This document shows positions 27,480-37,500 of a stretch of 64,000 nt of DNA, one piece after another. The notes under the pieces were generated by a model. It saw only the letters and a program-made list of their open reading frames with translations, did not search any database and had not been told where the DNA came from. Source of the DNA: Lewinella sp. LCG006 (GTDB lineage: Bacteria; Bacteroidota; Bacteroidia; Chitinophagales; Saprospiraceae); NCBI RefSeq assembly GCF_040784935.1, contig NZ_CP160680.1, positions 1,541,501-1,605,500 on the forward strand. Direction: 5' to 3'. Numbering within the stretch: the stretch's first letter is position 1; each line of letters starts with the position of its first letter. The position numbers and the translations under genes are program-made.

Positions 27480-29024
27480 ATGGCGCAGTTAGACAAGAAT
27501 GCAGCAGGAGATCATGAACAATTATTCGGGCACCCAAAGGGCTTATTTGTACTCTTTATGACCGAGATGTGGGAACGGTTTTCTTTTTACGGAATGAAAG
27601 CTTTGCTCATTTTTTATTTAGTCAAATACCACTTATTTTCCGATGAAGCAGGTAATATTATTGTAGGTAGCTATGCTGCTTTGGTATACGCTGTTCCTGT
27701 TATAGGCGGTTATATCGCTGACAAATACCTGGGTTTCCGTAAGGCCGTTATTTTCGGTGGCATTTTACTGGTCTTAGGTCACTTGGGAATGGCATTTGAG
27801 GGCAACGCCGCTACTGAAACGGCTCAGGGGGTTGTCAGAGATGAAAATGCCATACAGATTTTCTTTTTGTCCATGTCTTTTATCGTACTTGGAGTAGGCT
27901 TTCTTAAAGCTAATATCTCTTCCATCGTTGGTGAACTTTACGAAGCCAACGACAAACGGCGAGATTCTGGTTTTACGATCTTCTATATGGGAATCAACCT
28001 CGGTTCTGCTTTAGCAACCATTCTTTGCAGCTGGTTGGGAGAGACCTATGGCTGGGGTTACGGATTTGGGGCAGCAGGTATTGGCATGCTCCTGGGGCTA
28101 GTCACCTTTATCTATGGTAGTAAATACTTCAATGGCAAAGCCGAACCTCGCAATCCAGAAATATTGACGGAAAAGGTATTTGGCTTAATTAACCGTGAAT
28201 GGTTTATTTACCTCTGTTCTATCTTATCTATTCTGGTTGTTTGGCAGATCATTCAACGCCATGCTTATGTTGAAGGGCTCCTCGTCAGTGCATCTGTAGC
28301 GGCTTTAGCCGTCATCATCTGGTTCCTGATTCAATCCGAAAAAGTAGTTCGTGAGCGGTTGATCGCGCTTACTATTCTGATCATTGTATCCGTCGTCTTC
28401 TGGGCGCTTTTTGAACAGGCCTACACTTCGATGAATCTATTTGCGGAACGTTCCCTGGACCGTAGCTTCTTTGGCACCGAGATCGCTGCCGGGAGTTTTC
28501 TGAGCCTGAATGCGATCTTCATCATTATGTTTGCGCCAGTTTTCGCCTGGATTTGGGTAGCACTGGATAAGCGGGGGCTAAATATGCATGTAGCTGTAAA
28601 ATTTGGCCTGGGTATCATTCTGGTTGCGCTCGGTTTTGGTGCTCTTGTACTGGGCGGGCAGCAAGCTGCTGCGGGCAAAGTGGCTATGATTTGGCTGGTT
28701 ATCGCTTACCTGCTCCACACCTGGGGTGAGTTGTGTGTATCGCCCGTAGGGCTTTCCTCCGTAACTAAATTATCTCCCGTCAAAATAGTAGGCTTCATGA
28801 TGGGAGTCTGGTTTTTGGCCACGGCCGGTGCTGAATATGTAGCTGCTTTATTGGCTAACCTAGCCAGCATTGACACTTCGGGTGGAGAGGTAACTGATAT
28901 AGCACAAGCTACACAAGGCTACATCGACCTCTTCTACAAGCTCTTTGTAGTAGGCGGAATTATTGGTGTTCTTGTTTTGGTGGCCTCACCATTGATCAAA
29001 AAATTAACGCACGGTATCGACTAA
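27480..29024 (+). CDS. POT/PTR2-family peptide transporter
   Basis: From the ATG at 27480 (MAQLDKN) the product is 514 residues; earlier in-frame starts lack family similarity. It is a proton-coupled oligopeptide symporter of the inner membrane, family PTR2/POT. Motifs seen are the N-terminal TEMWERFSFYGM, with the E-x-x-E-R-F proton-coupling signature of helix 1, and the PTR2 motif FTIFYMGINLGS. Late helices include HTWGELCVSPVGLS. About 14 membrane helices are expected. The second POT gene follows 60 bases downstream in the same direction, so the two probably form an operon. Confidence 0.95.
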   Translation: MAQLDKNAAGDHEQLFGHPKGLFVLFMTEMWERFSFYGMKALLIFYLVKYHLFSDEAGNIIVGSYAALVYAVPVIGGYIADKYLGFRKAVIFGGILLVLGHLGMAFEGNAATETAQGVVRDENAIQIFFLSMSFIVLGVGFLKANISSIVGELYEANDKRRDSGFTIFYMGINLGSALATILCSWLGETYGWGYGFGAAGIGMLLGLVTFIYGSKYFNGKAEPRNPEILTEKVFGLINREWFIYLCSILSILVVWQIIQRHAYVEGLLVSASVAALAVIIWFLIQSEKVVRERLIALTILIIVSVVFWALFEQAYTSMNLFAERSLDRSFFGTEIAAGSFLSLNAIFIIMFAPVFAWIWVALDKRGLNMHVAVKFGLGIILVALGFGALVLGGQQAAAGKVAMIWLVIAYLLHTWGELCVSPVGLSSVTKLSPVKIVGFMMGVWFLATAGAEYVAALLANLASIDTSGGEVTDIAQATQGYIDLFYKLFVVGGIIGVLVLVASPLIKKLTHGID

Positions 29025-29084
29025 TCCATCTGAAAAATCAATTAACCTATCCACTAAAATAAAACTGATTAATCAACGACAATA

Positions 29085-31010
29085 ATGAGTAATTCTACAG
29101 ATTCCTTCTTCGAGTCGAAAGTCCTGGGGCATCCTGCAGGGCTGTTCGTACTGTTCTTTACCGAGATGTGGGAACGCTTTTCCTATTATGGAATGCGGGC
29201 CCTGTTGGTGCTTTTCTTTACCGCTTCCATTGCGGAAAGCGGATGGGGCTGGCCCCGAGAATGGGCATTGGCTATTTTTGGTACGTACACCTCGCTGGTC
29301 TACCTTTCTACCATGATCGGTGGCTACATGGCAGACAATAAAATCGGTTATCGCTGGGCAGTAGTTATTGGTGCCTTACTGATGACGCTAGGGCATGGCT
29401 GTATGGCCATGGAAACCCAGTTTTTCATCTACCTGGGGCTTACTTTACTGGTTTTCGGCAGTGGCTTCTTTAAGCCCAACATGACCTCCATCATCTCAGA
29501 GATGTACAAAGATCGCCCCGAAAAGAAAGACGGGGCCTATACCATCTTCTACATGGGAGTAAATGCCGGAGCATTTCTGGGTATTCTTCTTTGTGGCTAC
29601 CTGGGGGAAAAAGTAGGCTGGAGCTGGGGCTTTGGCGTGGCTGGTATCTTCATGCTCTTTGGGTTATTGCAATTTTGGCTGGCCCAGGGCATCTTTGGCG
29701 AAGTGGGCAAAGTACCTGATCCCAATAGTATTGCCAAGCAGGAAACCGCCAACTTATCCGTAGTTACGCAAGTAAAACCTTACGAAGCTTGGCAAAAAGC
29801 CATAGGTGCACTAGCATTAGTTGGTGGAGCCGTTTGGTTGTTTCTCGGCATCAATATTGCCTTAACACTTGCTGTAATTCTTGCCTTGGTCTTCTTTTTT
29901 AGCCGCTTTTCCATGTTTACGGCTGATGCTGACGATGAAGTTCGTAATCCATTTACCATGCCGCAAAAAGTAATTGCAGGCATCGCTGCTGTTCTTGGAT
30001 TAGTCTGGATTATCAATGACCCAGCGTCCAAGATTTCAGAAGGCCGATTCAATCTTCTCAATTTTTCCATTAATGGTGTCGACGGTACTACCGCAACCAT
30101 ATTGGTAGCACTGGCAATATTTATCTTCCTATTGATTTATCGACTGGCCATGTACGACCGCATCACCCGTGATCGGATGATCGCTGTATCGTTCTTTGCC
30201 TTTGTCACCATCTTCTTCTGGGCAATTTTTGAGCAAGCACCGGGCTCGCTCACCATCTTTGCCAATGATTACACCGAGCGTATGCTTGACGGTACAGCTG
30301 CTTCTGTCTACAAAGTAGTCAACTCCTTGATGACGCTCATCCCATTAGGCATCATTTCGTGGGTACTGTATAAATTATTTCGCCAAACTTTTGCCAAGTA
30401 TAGCCTGTCCAACATCTTCCTGGCCCTGAGTTTTGTCATCGTCTGGGGAATCGCCATTTGGATGTTGCGGGAAGAATACTTCAAGGATGCTACCGAAGTT
30501 CCTGCTTCTTGGTTTGGCGTACTGAACTCCCTGTTCATCATCACCTTTGCGCCGCTCTTTTCCAAGTGGTGGGAAAGCAAATACAATCCCAATGCCAATA
30601 CCAAATACGCCATCGGGATGTTCCTCCTGGGCTTGGGTATGGCTTGTGTAGCCATCGGTGCTCGTGACATCGAACCTGGTGCTAAAACAGCCGCAGTGAG
30701 CATGGTTTGGTTGGTACTGGTCTACCTCTTCCACACCCTAGGTGAATTGTGTACTTCTCCAGTATCACTCTCTTATGTAAGTAAGCTGGTGCCTGGCCGT
30801 ATGATTGCCTTCATGTTCGGTATTTGGTACCTGGCGGTAGCCATTGGTATGAAGCTGGCGGGTGTCTTTGGCGAAAGCTCCGAAGCCATTGCTGCTGAAC
30901 ACGGGCTGAGCTACTTCTTCTGGATACTTACCGCTATTTCGGTAGGTGTTGGGGTATTGTCCATTCTACTTTACCCAATTATTCGGAAACTCATGCACGG
31001 CGTACGCTAA
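29085..31010 (+). CDS. POT/PTR2-family peptide transporter, long form
   Basis: The product is 641 residues, 127 longer than the preceding paralogue. The same motifs are present: TEMWERFSYYGM, YTIFYMGVNAGAFLG and HTLGELCTSPVSLSY. The extra length lies mainly in the middle (about residues 215-350), which holds additional hydrophobic segments (GALALVGGAVWLFLGI, VIAGIAAVLGLVWI) and polar linkers. Transport of di- or tripeptides is inferred from the family. A strong terminator follows at 31030-31068. Confidence 0.95.
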   Translation: MSNSTDSFFESKVLGHPAGLFVLFFTEMWERFSYYGMRALLVLFFTASIAESGWGWPREWALAIFGTYTSLVYLSTMIGGYMADNKIGYRWAVVIGALLMTLGHGCMAMETQFFIYLGLTLLVFGSGFFKPNMTSIISEMYKDRPEKKDGAYTIFYMGVNAGAFLGILLCGYLGEKVGWSWGFGVAGIFMLFGLLQFWLAQGIFGEVGKVPDPNSIAKQETANLSVVTQVKPYEAWQKAIGALALVGGAVWLFLGINIALTLAVILALVFFFSRFSMFTADADDEVRNPFTMPQKVIAGIAAVLGLVWIINDPASKISEGRFNLLNFSINGVDGTTATILVALAIFIFLLIYRLAMYDRITRDRMIAVSFFAFVTIFFWAIFEQAPGSLTIFANDYTERMLDGTAASVYKVVNSLMTLIPLGIISWVLYKLFRQTFAKYSLSNIFLALSFVIVWGIAIWMLREEYFKDATEVPASWFGVLNSLFIITFAPLFSKWWESKYNPNANTKYAIGMFLLGLGMACVAIGARDIEPGAKTAAVSMVWLVLVYLFHTLGELCTSPVSLSYVSKLVPGRMIAFMFGIWYLAVAIGMKLAGVFGESSEAIAAEHGLSYFFWILTAISVGVGVLSILLYPIIRKLMHGVR

Positions 31011-31029
31011 CCCGCCATTTTGTATAAAC

Positions 31030-31068
31030 AAAAAGCGATGATCGGTCCAAAACTGATCATCGCTTTTT
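31030..31068 (+). terminator. Rho-independent terminator after the POT pair
   Basis: Perfect 14-bp stem AAAAAGCGATGATC with its inverted copy at 31055-31068, an 11-base loop and a T-run at the end. It starts 20 bases after the stop codon of the second transporter gene. Confidence 0.9.
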
Positions 31069-31278
31069 TATTTACACTTTTCTCCTAAATCATTAACTTT
31101 ACCAGACAAAGTAACCCTTCTTATTACTTTGTAGCTTTCCAAACACTTTCACTTCAAACAACACCAAGTTGGTCTCTCTGATTAGGTAACACCTTTCATA
31201 CCCTTCCTTTTGCATTGCAATAGGCGCATCGTCATGCCTACTGCCACCCCTTTTGTTAATACATCAACATTAGTAAAT

Positions 31279-34200
31279 ATGAAAAACATTACTTCTTTTT
31301 ACAGCATTTGCTGTTTTATTCTTTTCTTTTCACTGTCCAATTTATCTGCACAGTCGAGTATCTGGCAAACTACCACCCCTGACCAATTGAGCAGTGCAGA
31401 AGAACGCCGAATCACACCTAACCGATACCGCGTTTATCTGGCCGATACCACTGCGCTAAAAGATCTACTGAGATCGGCGGCCCACGAAAGAGATGTCAAC
31501 CCGCGGCAGAGTCCTCACCAAATCACCTTGCCTACCCCAAATGGCGAATGGGAAACCTTCCAATTTGTTGCTTATGACCTCCTGCACCCCCAACTACAGC
31601 AAGTATGGTCTTACATCAAAACCTGGCGCGGTGTCAGTGCCAGCAACCCAAATACCACCATCCGACTCGACTGGACCGCCCGCGGTTTTCACGCCATGGT
31701 CCTCGAACGAGGCAACACCTGGTTTGTCGATCCCTACTATTGGAACCAGCGCGATTATTACCAAGTCTACTTCAAAAGGCATTACCCGCAACCGACCGAG
31801 GTCTTTGAATGCCATACGGATAGCGACCGTGAATTGGTTCCCGAAGACCATGCTGCCATCAGAGCTGGTGATTGCAAGTTCCGTCAATATCGCCTGGCCC
31901 TTGCCTGTACGGGCGAATACGCTGATTTTCACGGTGAAACCGTTTCGGGTGCAGCCTCCGCCATGGCCACTTCGATGAACCGGGTCAATGGTGTTTACGA
32001 AGCAGATTTAGCCATACGCCTCGTACTTGTTGCCAATAACAACGACCTCATTTACCTGGATGCCGCTACCGACCCTTATACCAATGGCAACGGGAGTACG
32101 ATGCTGGGAGAAAACCAAGCCAATTGCGATGCCGTCATCGGCACCGCCAATTATGACATCGGGCACGTTTTCAGTACTGGCGGTGGTGGCGTAGCGAGTC
32201 TGAATTCTCCTTGTACTTTCGACTTCAAAGCTCGGGGTGTCACTGGTCGGGGTGCTCCCGTAGGTGATCCTTTCGACATTGATTACGTCGCCCACGAGAT
32301 GGGGCACCAGTTTGGGGACAACCACACCCAGAATAATCCTTGTTTTCGATCTTCAGCATCTATGGAGCCGGGCAGTGCCAGTACCATCATGGGCTATGCA
32401 GGTATTTGCTCGCCAAACGTACAATCCAACAGCGACCCTTATTACCACGCCATCAATATTCAGGAAATCGCCAATTACATGGAAACAGGTTTCGGCAACA
32501 GCTGCGCTACTATTATTGACATGAGCAATTCCGCTCCCAATGTCGTTGCTGGTCAGGATTATGATATTCCCGGAGGCACCCCCTTCGTTCTGACTGGCAG
32601 TGCCACCGACCCCAACGGCGACCCCATCACCTACTGCTGGGAACAATACGACAATGAAGTAGGAGAAGCTATGCCTCCTCTGTCTACCAATACCCAAGGG
32701 CCTATGTTTCGTTCCTTTGATCCTGTGGCGGAACCTACCCGTTATTTCCCACGGCTCTCGGACCTAAGAAACAACGTAGACCCTACCTGGGAAACCCTCC
32801 CCGAAACGACCAGAGACATGGATTTCCGCCTTACCGTACGCGACTTCGACGGCAACTACGGCTGTACTACCGAAGACCTAATCACCCTCAGTGTAGATGG
32901 TAGTGCCGGTCCTTTTTTAGTGACCAATCCTAACACCAATATCACTTGGTTTGAAGCCGCTCAGGCCACCGTCAACTGGGATGTTGCGGGCACCAACTCG
33001 GCCCCCATCAGCTGTAGCAACGTTGATATCCTGCTCTCCTATGATGGAGGAAACACCTACCCTACCACCTTGGCTATTAACACCCCTAATGATGGTTCTC
33101 AGACCATCAATGTTCCGGCGGGCACAACCAATACCGCCCGGGTGATGGTGCGGTGTAGCGGCAATGTCTTCTTCGACATCTCTAACACCAATTTTACAAT
33201 TGACGCAGCTACTGCTCCCAATTATACTTTTACTTACAATGGCGCAAGCGTTAGTGAATGCCAAGAAAGCACAGCTACCCTGAATTTTGTGATCAACACT
33301 TCGGCAATAGCTGGCTACAATGATCCCCTTATACTTTCTGCGATCAGTGTACCGGTAGGTGTAAGCGTAGATTATTCGGCCAATCCTATCAACCCAGGGG
33401 ATAATGTCACCGTTTCGGTAGATAATTTTGATGCCTTATCTCCTGGCAATTACATAGTCACCATTCAGAGTGCAAGTACTGCTGGTAATAAAACCGTAGA
33501 CCTCCCTTTTACCATTCTGCCCTTGGCCGCAGCACCTGCTCTGATAAGTCCTGCTGATGGTACGACCGACCAATCGATCTTCAACTCACTAAGCTGGAAC
33601 GCTGGTGCTAACACGAATAACTACTTCGTGGAATTGGCTACAGATCCCTCTTTTAACACTATCGTCTACTCCACTACCACTAGCAGTACCAGTGTTGAAC
33701 TACCTGAAGTACTTATCGGAGGAACAATCCACTATTGGAGAGTCACGGGCAACAACAATAATTGTGGCCGTGGCTTCTCCTCTCCTACCAGAAGCTTTGA
33801 GACCGAACCCTGTTATTACTACGAAAACAAAGACTTTTTATTCATTAGCAATGGCCCTCCAGCAGATTACTCTTCTACCATTGACATCACCAACGGCGGA
33901 GATATCACCGACCTGGATTTGCTCAACCTGGATATTAGTCATACCTGGGTTGAAGACCTGGAGTTGAGCCTGACCGCACCAGGAGGAACCAACCGGCTTC
34001 TCTTCTCTTACGATTGTGGTAGCAGTGATAATGTTTTGCTAAGCTTTGATGATGAAGCTGCTGGTCTCCCTACTTGCCCTTACAATACCGGGGCAAAAGT
34101 ACGACCGGAACAGTCCTTTACTGCTTTTGACAATTTATCCCTAAATGGGTCTTGGAAACTCAACATTCGTGACAATGCTAATCAAGACGGTGGCAGCCTC

Positions 34201-34785
34201 AACAACTGGGGACTCAAGATCTGTACCGACAACTTCTCCGTCCTCCCCGTCACCTGGTTGAGTTTTACTGCTAAAGCGGAAACGGAAGCCATTCACCTAC
34301 AATGGGAAACCACCCAAGAGGAAGACAATGCTGGTTTTGATCTGGAAAGACGTTCCGCATACGAAACAGCTTTCCGGCCTGTTGCCTGGATTCCAGCTAC
34401 CGATGCCCCAGCAATTACAAATCGTTATGCTCACGTAGATAAAGACGTTCAACCAGGCCTTACCTACTACTATCGTTTACGACAAATCGACTATTCTGGT
34501 AAGGAATCGTATTCCGAAATGCGATCTGCGGCCATCGCTACAACCACTCCGCAGTGGACGCTATTCCCCAACCCTACCGCCGGAAACCTCCAGGTTCAGT
34601 GCTGGAATACCAACCAGCTTGTAACGCTTAAGTTGATAAATATTCAAGGAAAAACGCTCCAGGAATGGGTCATTGACGCCGAAAATGTCTCTTCACTGGA
34701 TTTGAACAACTACCCAGCCGGTGTCTATTGGCTCAAAGCCAGTACGCAGGATTGGGAAGCGACGGAGCGGGTGGTGAAAATTTAA
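31279..34785 (+). CDS. Reprolysin-like secreted metalloprotease with P domain and T9SS tail
   Basis: From the ATG at 31279 the product is 1168 residues; earlier ATGs are out of signal-peptide context. Order of parts: signal peptide (ending NLSAQ), a pro-region (~26-200), a zinc protease domain with HEMGHQFGDNHT (residues 339-350, HExxHxxGxxH) and a following AGICSPN-type Met-turn region (IMGYAG), Ig/Fn3-like modules (~420-840), a proprotein-convertase P domain (~845-985, with DLDLLNLDISHTW and LNNWGLKIC), and a T9SS type A domain (FPNPTAG ... VYWLKAS). It probably degrades external protein. The preceding peptide transporters could take up the products. Confidence 0.93.
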   Translation: MKNITSFYSICCFILFFSLSNLSAQSSIWQTTTPDQLSSAEERRITPNRYRVYLADTTALKDLLRSAAHERDVNPRQSPHQITLPTPNGEWETFQFVAYDLLHPQLQQVWSYIKTWRGVSASNPNTTIRLDWTARGFHAMVLERGNTWFVDPYYWNQRDYYQVYFKRHYPQPTEVFECHTDSDRELVPEDHAAIRAGDCKFRQYRLALACTGEYADFHGETVSGAASAMATSMNRVNGVYEADLAIRLVLVANNNDLIYLDAATDPYTNGNGSTMLGENQANCDAVIGTANYDIGHVFSTGGGGVASLNSPCTFDFKARGVTGRGAPVGDPFDIDYVAHEMGHQFGDNHTQNNPCFRSSASMEPGSASTIMGYAGICSPNVQSNSDPYYHAINIQEIANYMETGFGNSCATIIDMSNSAPNVVAGQDYDIPGGTPFVLTGSATDPNGDPITYCWEQYDNEVGEAMPPLSTNTQGPMFRSFDPVAEPTRYFPRLSDLRNNVDPTWETLPETTRDMDFRLTVRDFDGNYGCTTEDLITLSVDGSAGPFLVTNPNTNITWFEAAQATVNWDVAGTNSAPISCSNVDILLSYDGGNTYPTTLAINTPNDGSQTINVPAGTTNTARVMVRCSGNVFFDISNTNFTIDAATAPNYTFTYNGASVSECQESTATLNFVINTSAIAGYNDPLILSAISVPVGVSVDYSANPINPGDNVTVSVDNFDALSPGNYIVTIQSASTAGNKTVDLPFTILPLAAAPALISPADGTTDQSIFNSLSWNAGANTNNYFVELATDPSFNTIVYSTTTSSTSVELPEVLIGGTIHYWRVTGNNNNCGRGFSSPTRSFETEPCYYYENKDFLFISNGPPADYSSTIDITNGGDITDLDLLNLDISHTWVEDLELSLTAPGGTNRLLFSYDCGSSDNVLLSFDDEAAGLPTCPYNTGAKVRPEQSFTAFDNLSLNGSWKLNIRDNANQDGGSLNNWGLKICTDNFSVLPVTWLSFTAKAETEAIHLQWETTQEEDNAGFDLERRSAYETAFRPVAWIPATDAPAITNRYAHVDKDVQPGLTYYYRLRQIDYSGKESYSEMRSAAIATTTPQWTLFPNPTAGNLQVQCWNTNQLVTLKLINIQGKTLQEWVIDAENVSSLDLNNYPAGVYWLKASTQDWEATERVVKI

Positions 34786-34997
34786 GTGGGAAGTGGGAAA
34801 GCGGAAGTGGGAGGTCGGAAGTCGGAAGTATTCGCCCTCCTGCAACTAAAAGGTGTAAAATGGTTGATGGTTGATTGTTGAAGGTCGGTAACCAACCATC
34901 AACCAACAACCATCAACTTCTCAAAAGCGGAAGTCGGAAGTATTCAACGCGTTCCGACTTCCGCTCTCCTCCCGACACCTCGGGATCCGACTTTACT
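34786..34997. repeat. Repeat-rich intergenic region
   Basis: Purine-rich GGAAGTCGGAAGT-like repeats occur twice (~34798-34830 and ~34929-34942). A 14-bp hairpin (34926-34939 with 34952-34965) and inverted copies of GTTGATGGTT (34863-34872 with 34894-34903 and 34908-34917) follow. It separates the convergent protease gene and small secreted protein gene. It may work as a terminator; such tracts often recur in genomes of this phylum. Confidence 0.6.
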
Positions 34998-35540
34998 CTA
35001 CCTACTTTTCATCGAAATCTGCAATTCAAACGCTCCTTCGTCCGCTCCTTCTGGGCCGACGACGACGATGAGGGCCTGGTAAGGGTTGTTAATTGCCAGG
35101 ATATCCTTTACCGTACGGGTATGATCCTGGGTGCGGTTGACGTAGTTGCGATCCCACTTATGGTCGGCCTCGCAGCGAATGCAGCTGCTTAGATTGGGCA
35201 CCAGGTTATCTTCCGTAATCTGCCCTGCCTGGTAGGCATACAGGCTGTAATCAGCTGATTTATCGGCGGGAATAACTGTAATTTCCAGTTCCGAATAGCG
35301 AGGGATATCCACCAGGTACATTACGTGGCGCCCTCTGAATTTGCTGGCTTGCGTTGCGGGGAAACAAGCCACGGAGCTGTTCCACGCCCACGAAAGGTCT
35401 TCCATGATGATGCCTTTCTCTAAGGTACCCGAAAAGGCAACTGTCTTGTTGGGCACCAACTCCAATTTGGTAATTTCTTGCGCTGTCGTAGAAAAAGTGA
35501 GCCCAAGAAGACAAAGCGTAAAAAGTAATTGATTAAGCAT
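34998..35540 (-). CDS. Small secreted protein, possibly PPC-like
   Basis: From the ATG at 35540 the product is 180 residues, with a signal peptide ending STTAQ. The body is beta-rich, with SLYAYQAG, two Cys near CIRCEAD, and a closing YQALIVVVGPEGADEGAFELQI. That pattern (D-x-S-L-Y then a late I-V-x-G) resembles pre-peptidase C-terminal domains, but the match is weak. No sorting domain is present, so it may stay in the periplasm or on a surface partner. It sits tail to tail with the protease gene. Confidence 0.75.
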   Translation of the reverse strand: MLNQLLFTLCLLGLTFSTTAQEITKLELVPNKTVAFSGTLEKGIIMEDLSWAWNSSVACFPATQASKFRGRHVMYLVDIPRYSELEITVIPADKSADYSLYAYQAGQITEDNLVPNLSSCIRCEADHKWDRNYVNRTQDHTRTVKDILAINNPYQALIVVVGPEGADEGAFELQISMKSR

Positions 35541-35662
35541 AGGGTAAGGTTTTTTTAAAAAAAACATCCGCGATCGGTAACGAAACGCCCAAACACCGGA
35601 TAAAGGTACACTAGGCGTAAAATTCCTGGTAAAAGTAATCCTAAAACTAAAAAGTCTATTCT

Positions 35663-37330
35663 ATGAAAACATTGATTACCCTCTTCGTTACTGTTTTATT
35701 GTTTTTCTCCATTGCTGCACAGAATGATATTTGCCAGATTGATCTGCCCTCGACCCGGGTAGCTGCTTATGCCCTCGGAGAACAAGTGCAATTCACCTTT
35801 GAGTACACGATTGATGAACCGGGTGGTGCACGCATTTTTGCACGGCCATTCACCAATGGAAATCTTACACCGGGCTACGGTGCCAGTGGATCTCCAATCT
35901 ATGCAGGCAATGGTACGGGCAGTGCATTTTTCACCATCAACAGTGGACAAGTTGAAGTTGATGAAATCCGTTTCATCATCACCACTGCTGACCAAAGTAC
36001 TACGCTCAGGGAGTTTTACATACCTGTCACTTATCACTTCGGAGAAAACGGTGTCAACAACTTTTCCTTTTCACAATCACAAGAAATCGGTTCCTTACTC
36101 CTTGGTGAACAGGTAAATATTACTTTCGACTACAACATCTCCCATCCTGGTGGTACGCGCATTTTTGTGCGCCCTTTTACCGATGGTAACCTTACCCCTG
36201 GTTATGGGGCTTCTGGTTCGCCCATATTTTCCGGCACTGGCACTCAAACCGTAAATTTCACGATCAACTCCGGCAAGAACGTTCGCGTAGATGCCTTGCG
36301 TGTTACCATTCTCAACGAGAGCCAGTCACAAACCCTGAGTACCTTCTTCATTCCTGTAAATTGGTACTGGAGCACCGTCAAGATCACCAATTTCCAGGCT
36401 ATCGGAGGGAATTATTTTGCCAATGGCGACAACGTCACTATCGAATATGATTACGCTACAACGGAGCCCGCAGGTGCGCGAATTTTCCCTCGGCCATTCA
36501 CCAACGACGGCCTCACACCTGGCTATGCCGCCTGTGGTTCTGGCGTTTACACTGGTAGTGGTTCATCAGATTGCAACTTCACCATTAACGGAGCCAATCG
36601 GCGCGTCGATCATATCCGTTTCCAGGCTACCAATCCCGACCAAACGGAGGTACTCTTGGAGATGCTACAACCGACAGATTTATTCTTCGGCAACGTGTTG
36701 ATCGAAAACCTGGTGACCTGTCCCCCGTCGCCAGCGCGCCTGCTCCATGGTGAACACGTTAATGGTTATTTTGACTACACCAATAACGAAAGCGAAAGCG
36801 GCCGCTTTTTCTTCCGTCCGGCCACCAATGGTAATCTTACCCCAGGCTATGCAGCTGCGGGTTCACCTAGCTATCCAGTAGGTAGCAACTCCGGTGATAG
36901 TTACTTCACCATCAACAGCGGAAATGTTGTCGTTGACCAAATTCATTTTTTGCTGACCAACAATAGTCAATCTGAAGATTGGGGAACTTACCGCTTTGAT
37001 GTTCACTATGAATTCGGCCCTGCCATGGTTTCGGCCAATGATGAGCTGACCGTATTATCCCCAGAAGGCCTAGAATGGCAAATGGCTCCAAACCCCGCTC
37101 ATCTGCAAACCACACTTTACTTGCAAAGCAACCACAGCGAAACTGCAAATATCGTTATCATGGACGCTTATGGCAAGGTGCTACAGCAGCTTAACAAGCT
37201 CTATCTTCCCGAAGGCCAGGAGGTTCAGCATACGCTAGATTTGGAAAAGCTCTCTCTACCCAGTGGCCTTTACCTGATCCAATTGCGGGGCGAAACTTTC
37301 CAATCCACCCAGAAGCTGATGGTACAGTAA
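35663..37330 (+). CDS. Secreted four-repeat protein with T9SS sorting domain
   Basis: The product is 555 residues. After the signal peptide (FFSIAAQ) there are four ~105-residue repeats. Each carries G-x-R-I/F-F-x-R-P-x-T-N/D-x-x-L-T-P-G-Y, then G-S-x-x-Y/F and a FTINSG/FTING element followed by VDxIxF. Repeats begin near residues 28, 135, 240 and 345. The tail (~475-555) is a T9SS type A domain (MAPNPAHLQTTLYL, LPSGLYLIQLRG). I do not recognise the repeat. It is probably an exposed beta-sandwich involved in binding, which is inference. Confidence 0.9.
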   Translation: MKTLITLFVTVLLFFSIAAQNDICQIDLPSTRVAAYALGEQVQFTFEYTIDEPGGARIFARPFTNGNLTPGYGASGSPIYAGNGTGSAFFTINSGQVEVDEIRFIITTADQSTTLREFYIPVTYHFGENGVNNFSFSQSQEIGSLLLGEQVNITFDYNISHPGGTRIFVRPFTDGNLTPGYGASGSPIFSGTGTQTVNFTINSGKNVRVDALRVTILNESQSQTLSTFFIPVNWYWSTVKITNFQAIGGNYFANGDNVTIEYDYATTEPAGARIFPRPFTNDGLTPGYAACGSGVYTGSGSSDCNFTINGANRRVDHIRFQATNPDQTEVLLEMLQPTDLFFGNVLIENLVTCPPSPARLLHGEHVNGYFDYTNNESESGRFFFRPATNGNLTPGYAAAGSPSYPVGSNSGDSYFTINSGNVVVDQIHFLLTNNSQSEDWGTYRFDVHYEFGPAMVSANDELTVLSPEGLEWQMAPNPAHLQTTLYLQSNHSETANIVIMDAYGKVLQQLNKLYLPEGQEVQHTLDLEKLSLPSGLYLIQLRGETFQSTQKLMVQ

Positions 37331-37342
37331 ACGTGACTTGGT

Positions 37343-37425
37343 TTTGAACCATAAAGGGATTATAAGGTCATTTAAGCAATAGAAAAAGCACTTATATTTT
37401 CTTATAATCCCTTTTATGGTTCAAA
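37343..37425. repeat. Long imperfect inverted repeat
   Basis: Arms 37343-37366 and 37401-37425 pair over 24 bases with one bulged T; the loop is 34 bases. It follows the stop of the four-repeat protein by only 12 bases, so it may act as its terminator, although the loop is long. Confidence 0.6.
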
Positions 37426-37500
37426 TTAACCTTCCTGAAAAGTCCTTTCTATTCATACGGTGGAACTCGCTGAATATCCCTATCTTTCCACTAAAACCCA

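Noticed and set aside
31493-32697. Open frames overlapping the metalloprotease gene in other frames (31493-31978, 32353-32697 and others)
   Set aside because: Shadows of the strongly supported protease frame.
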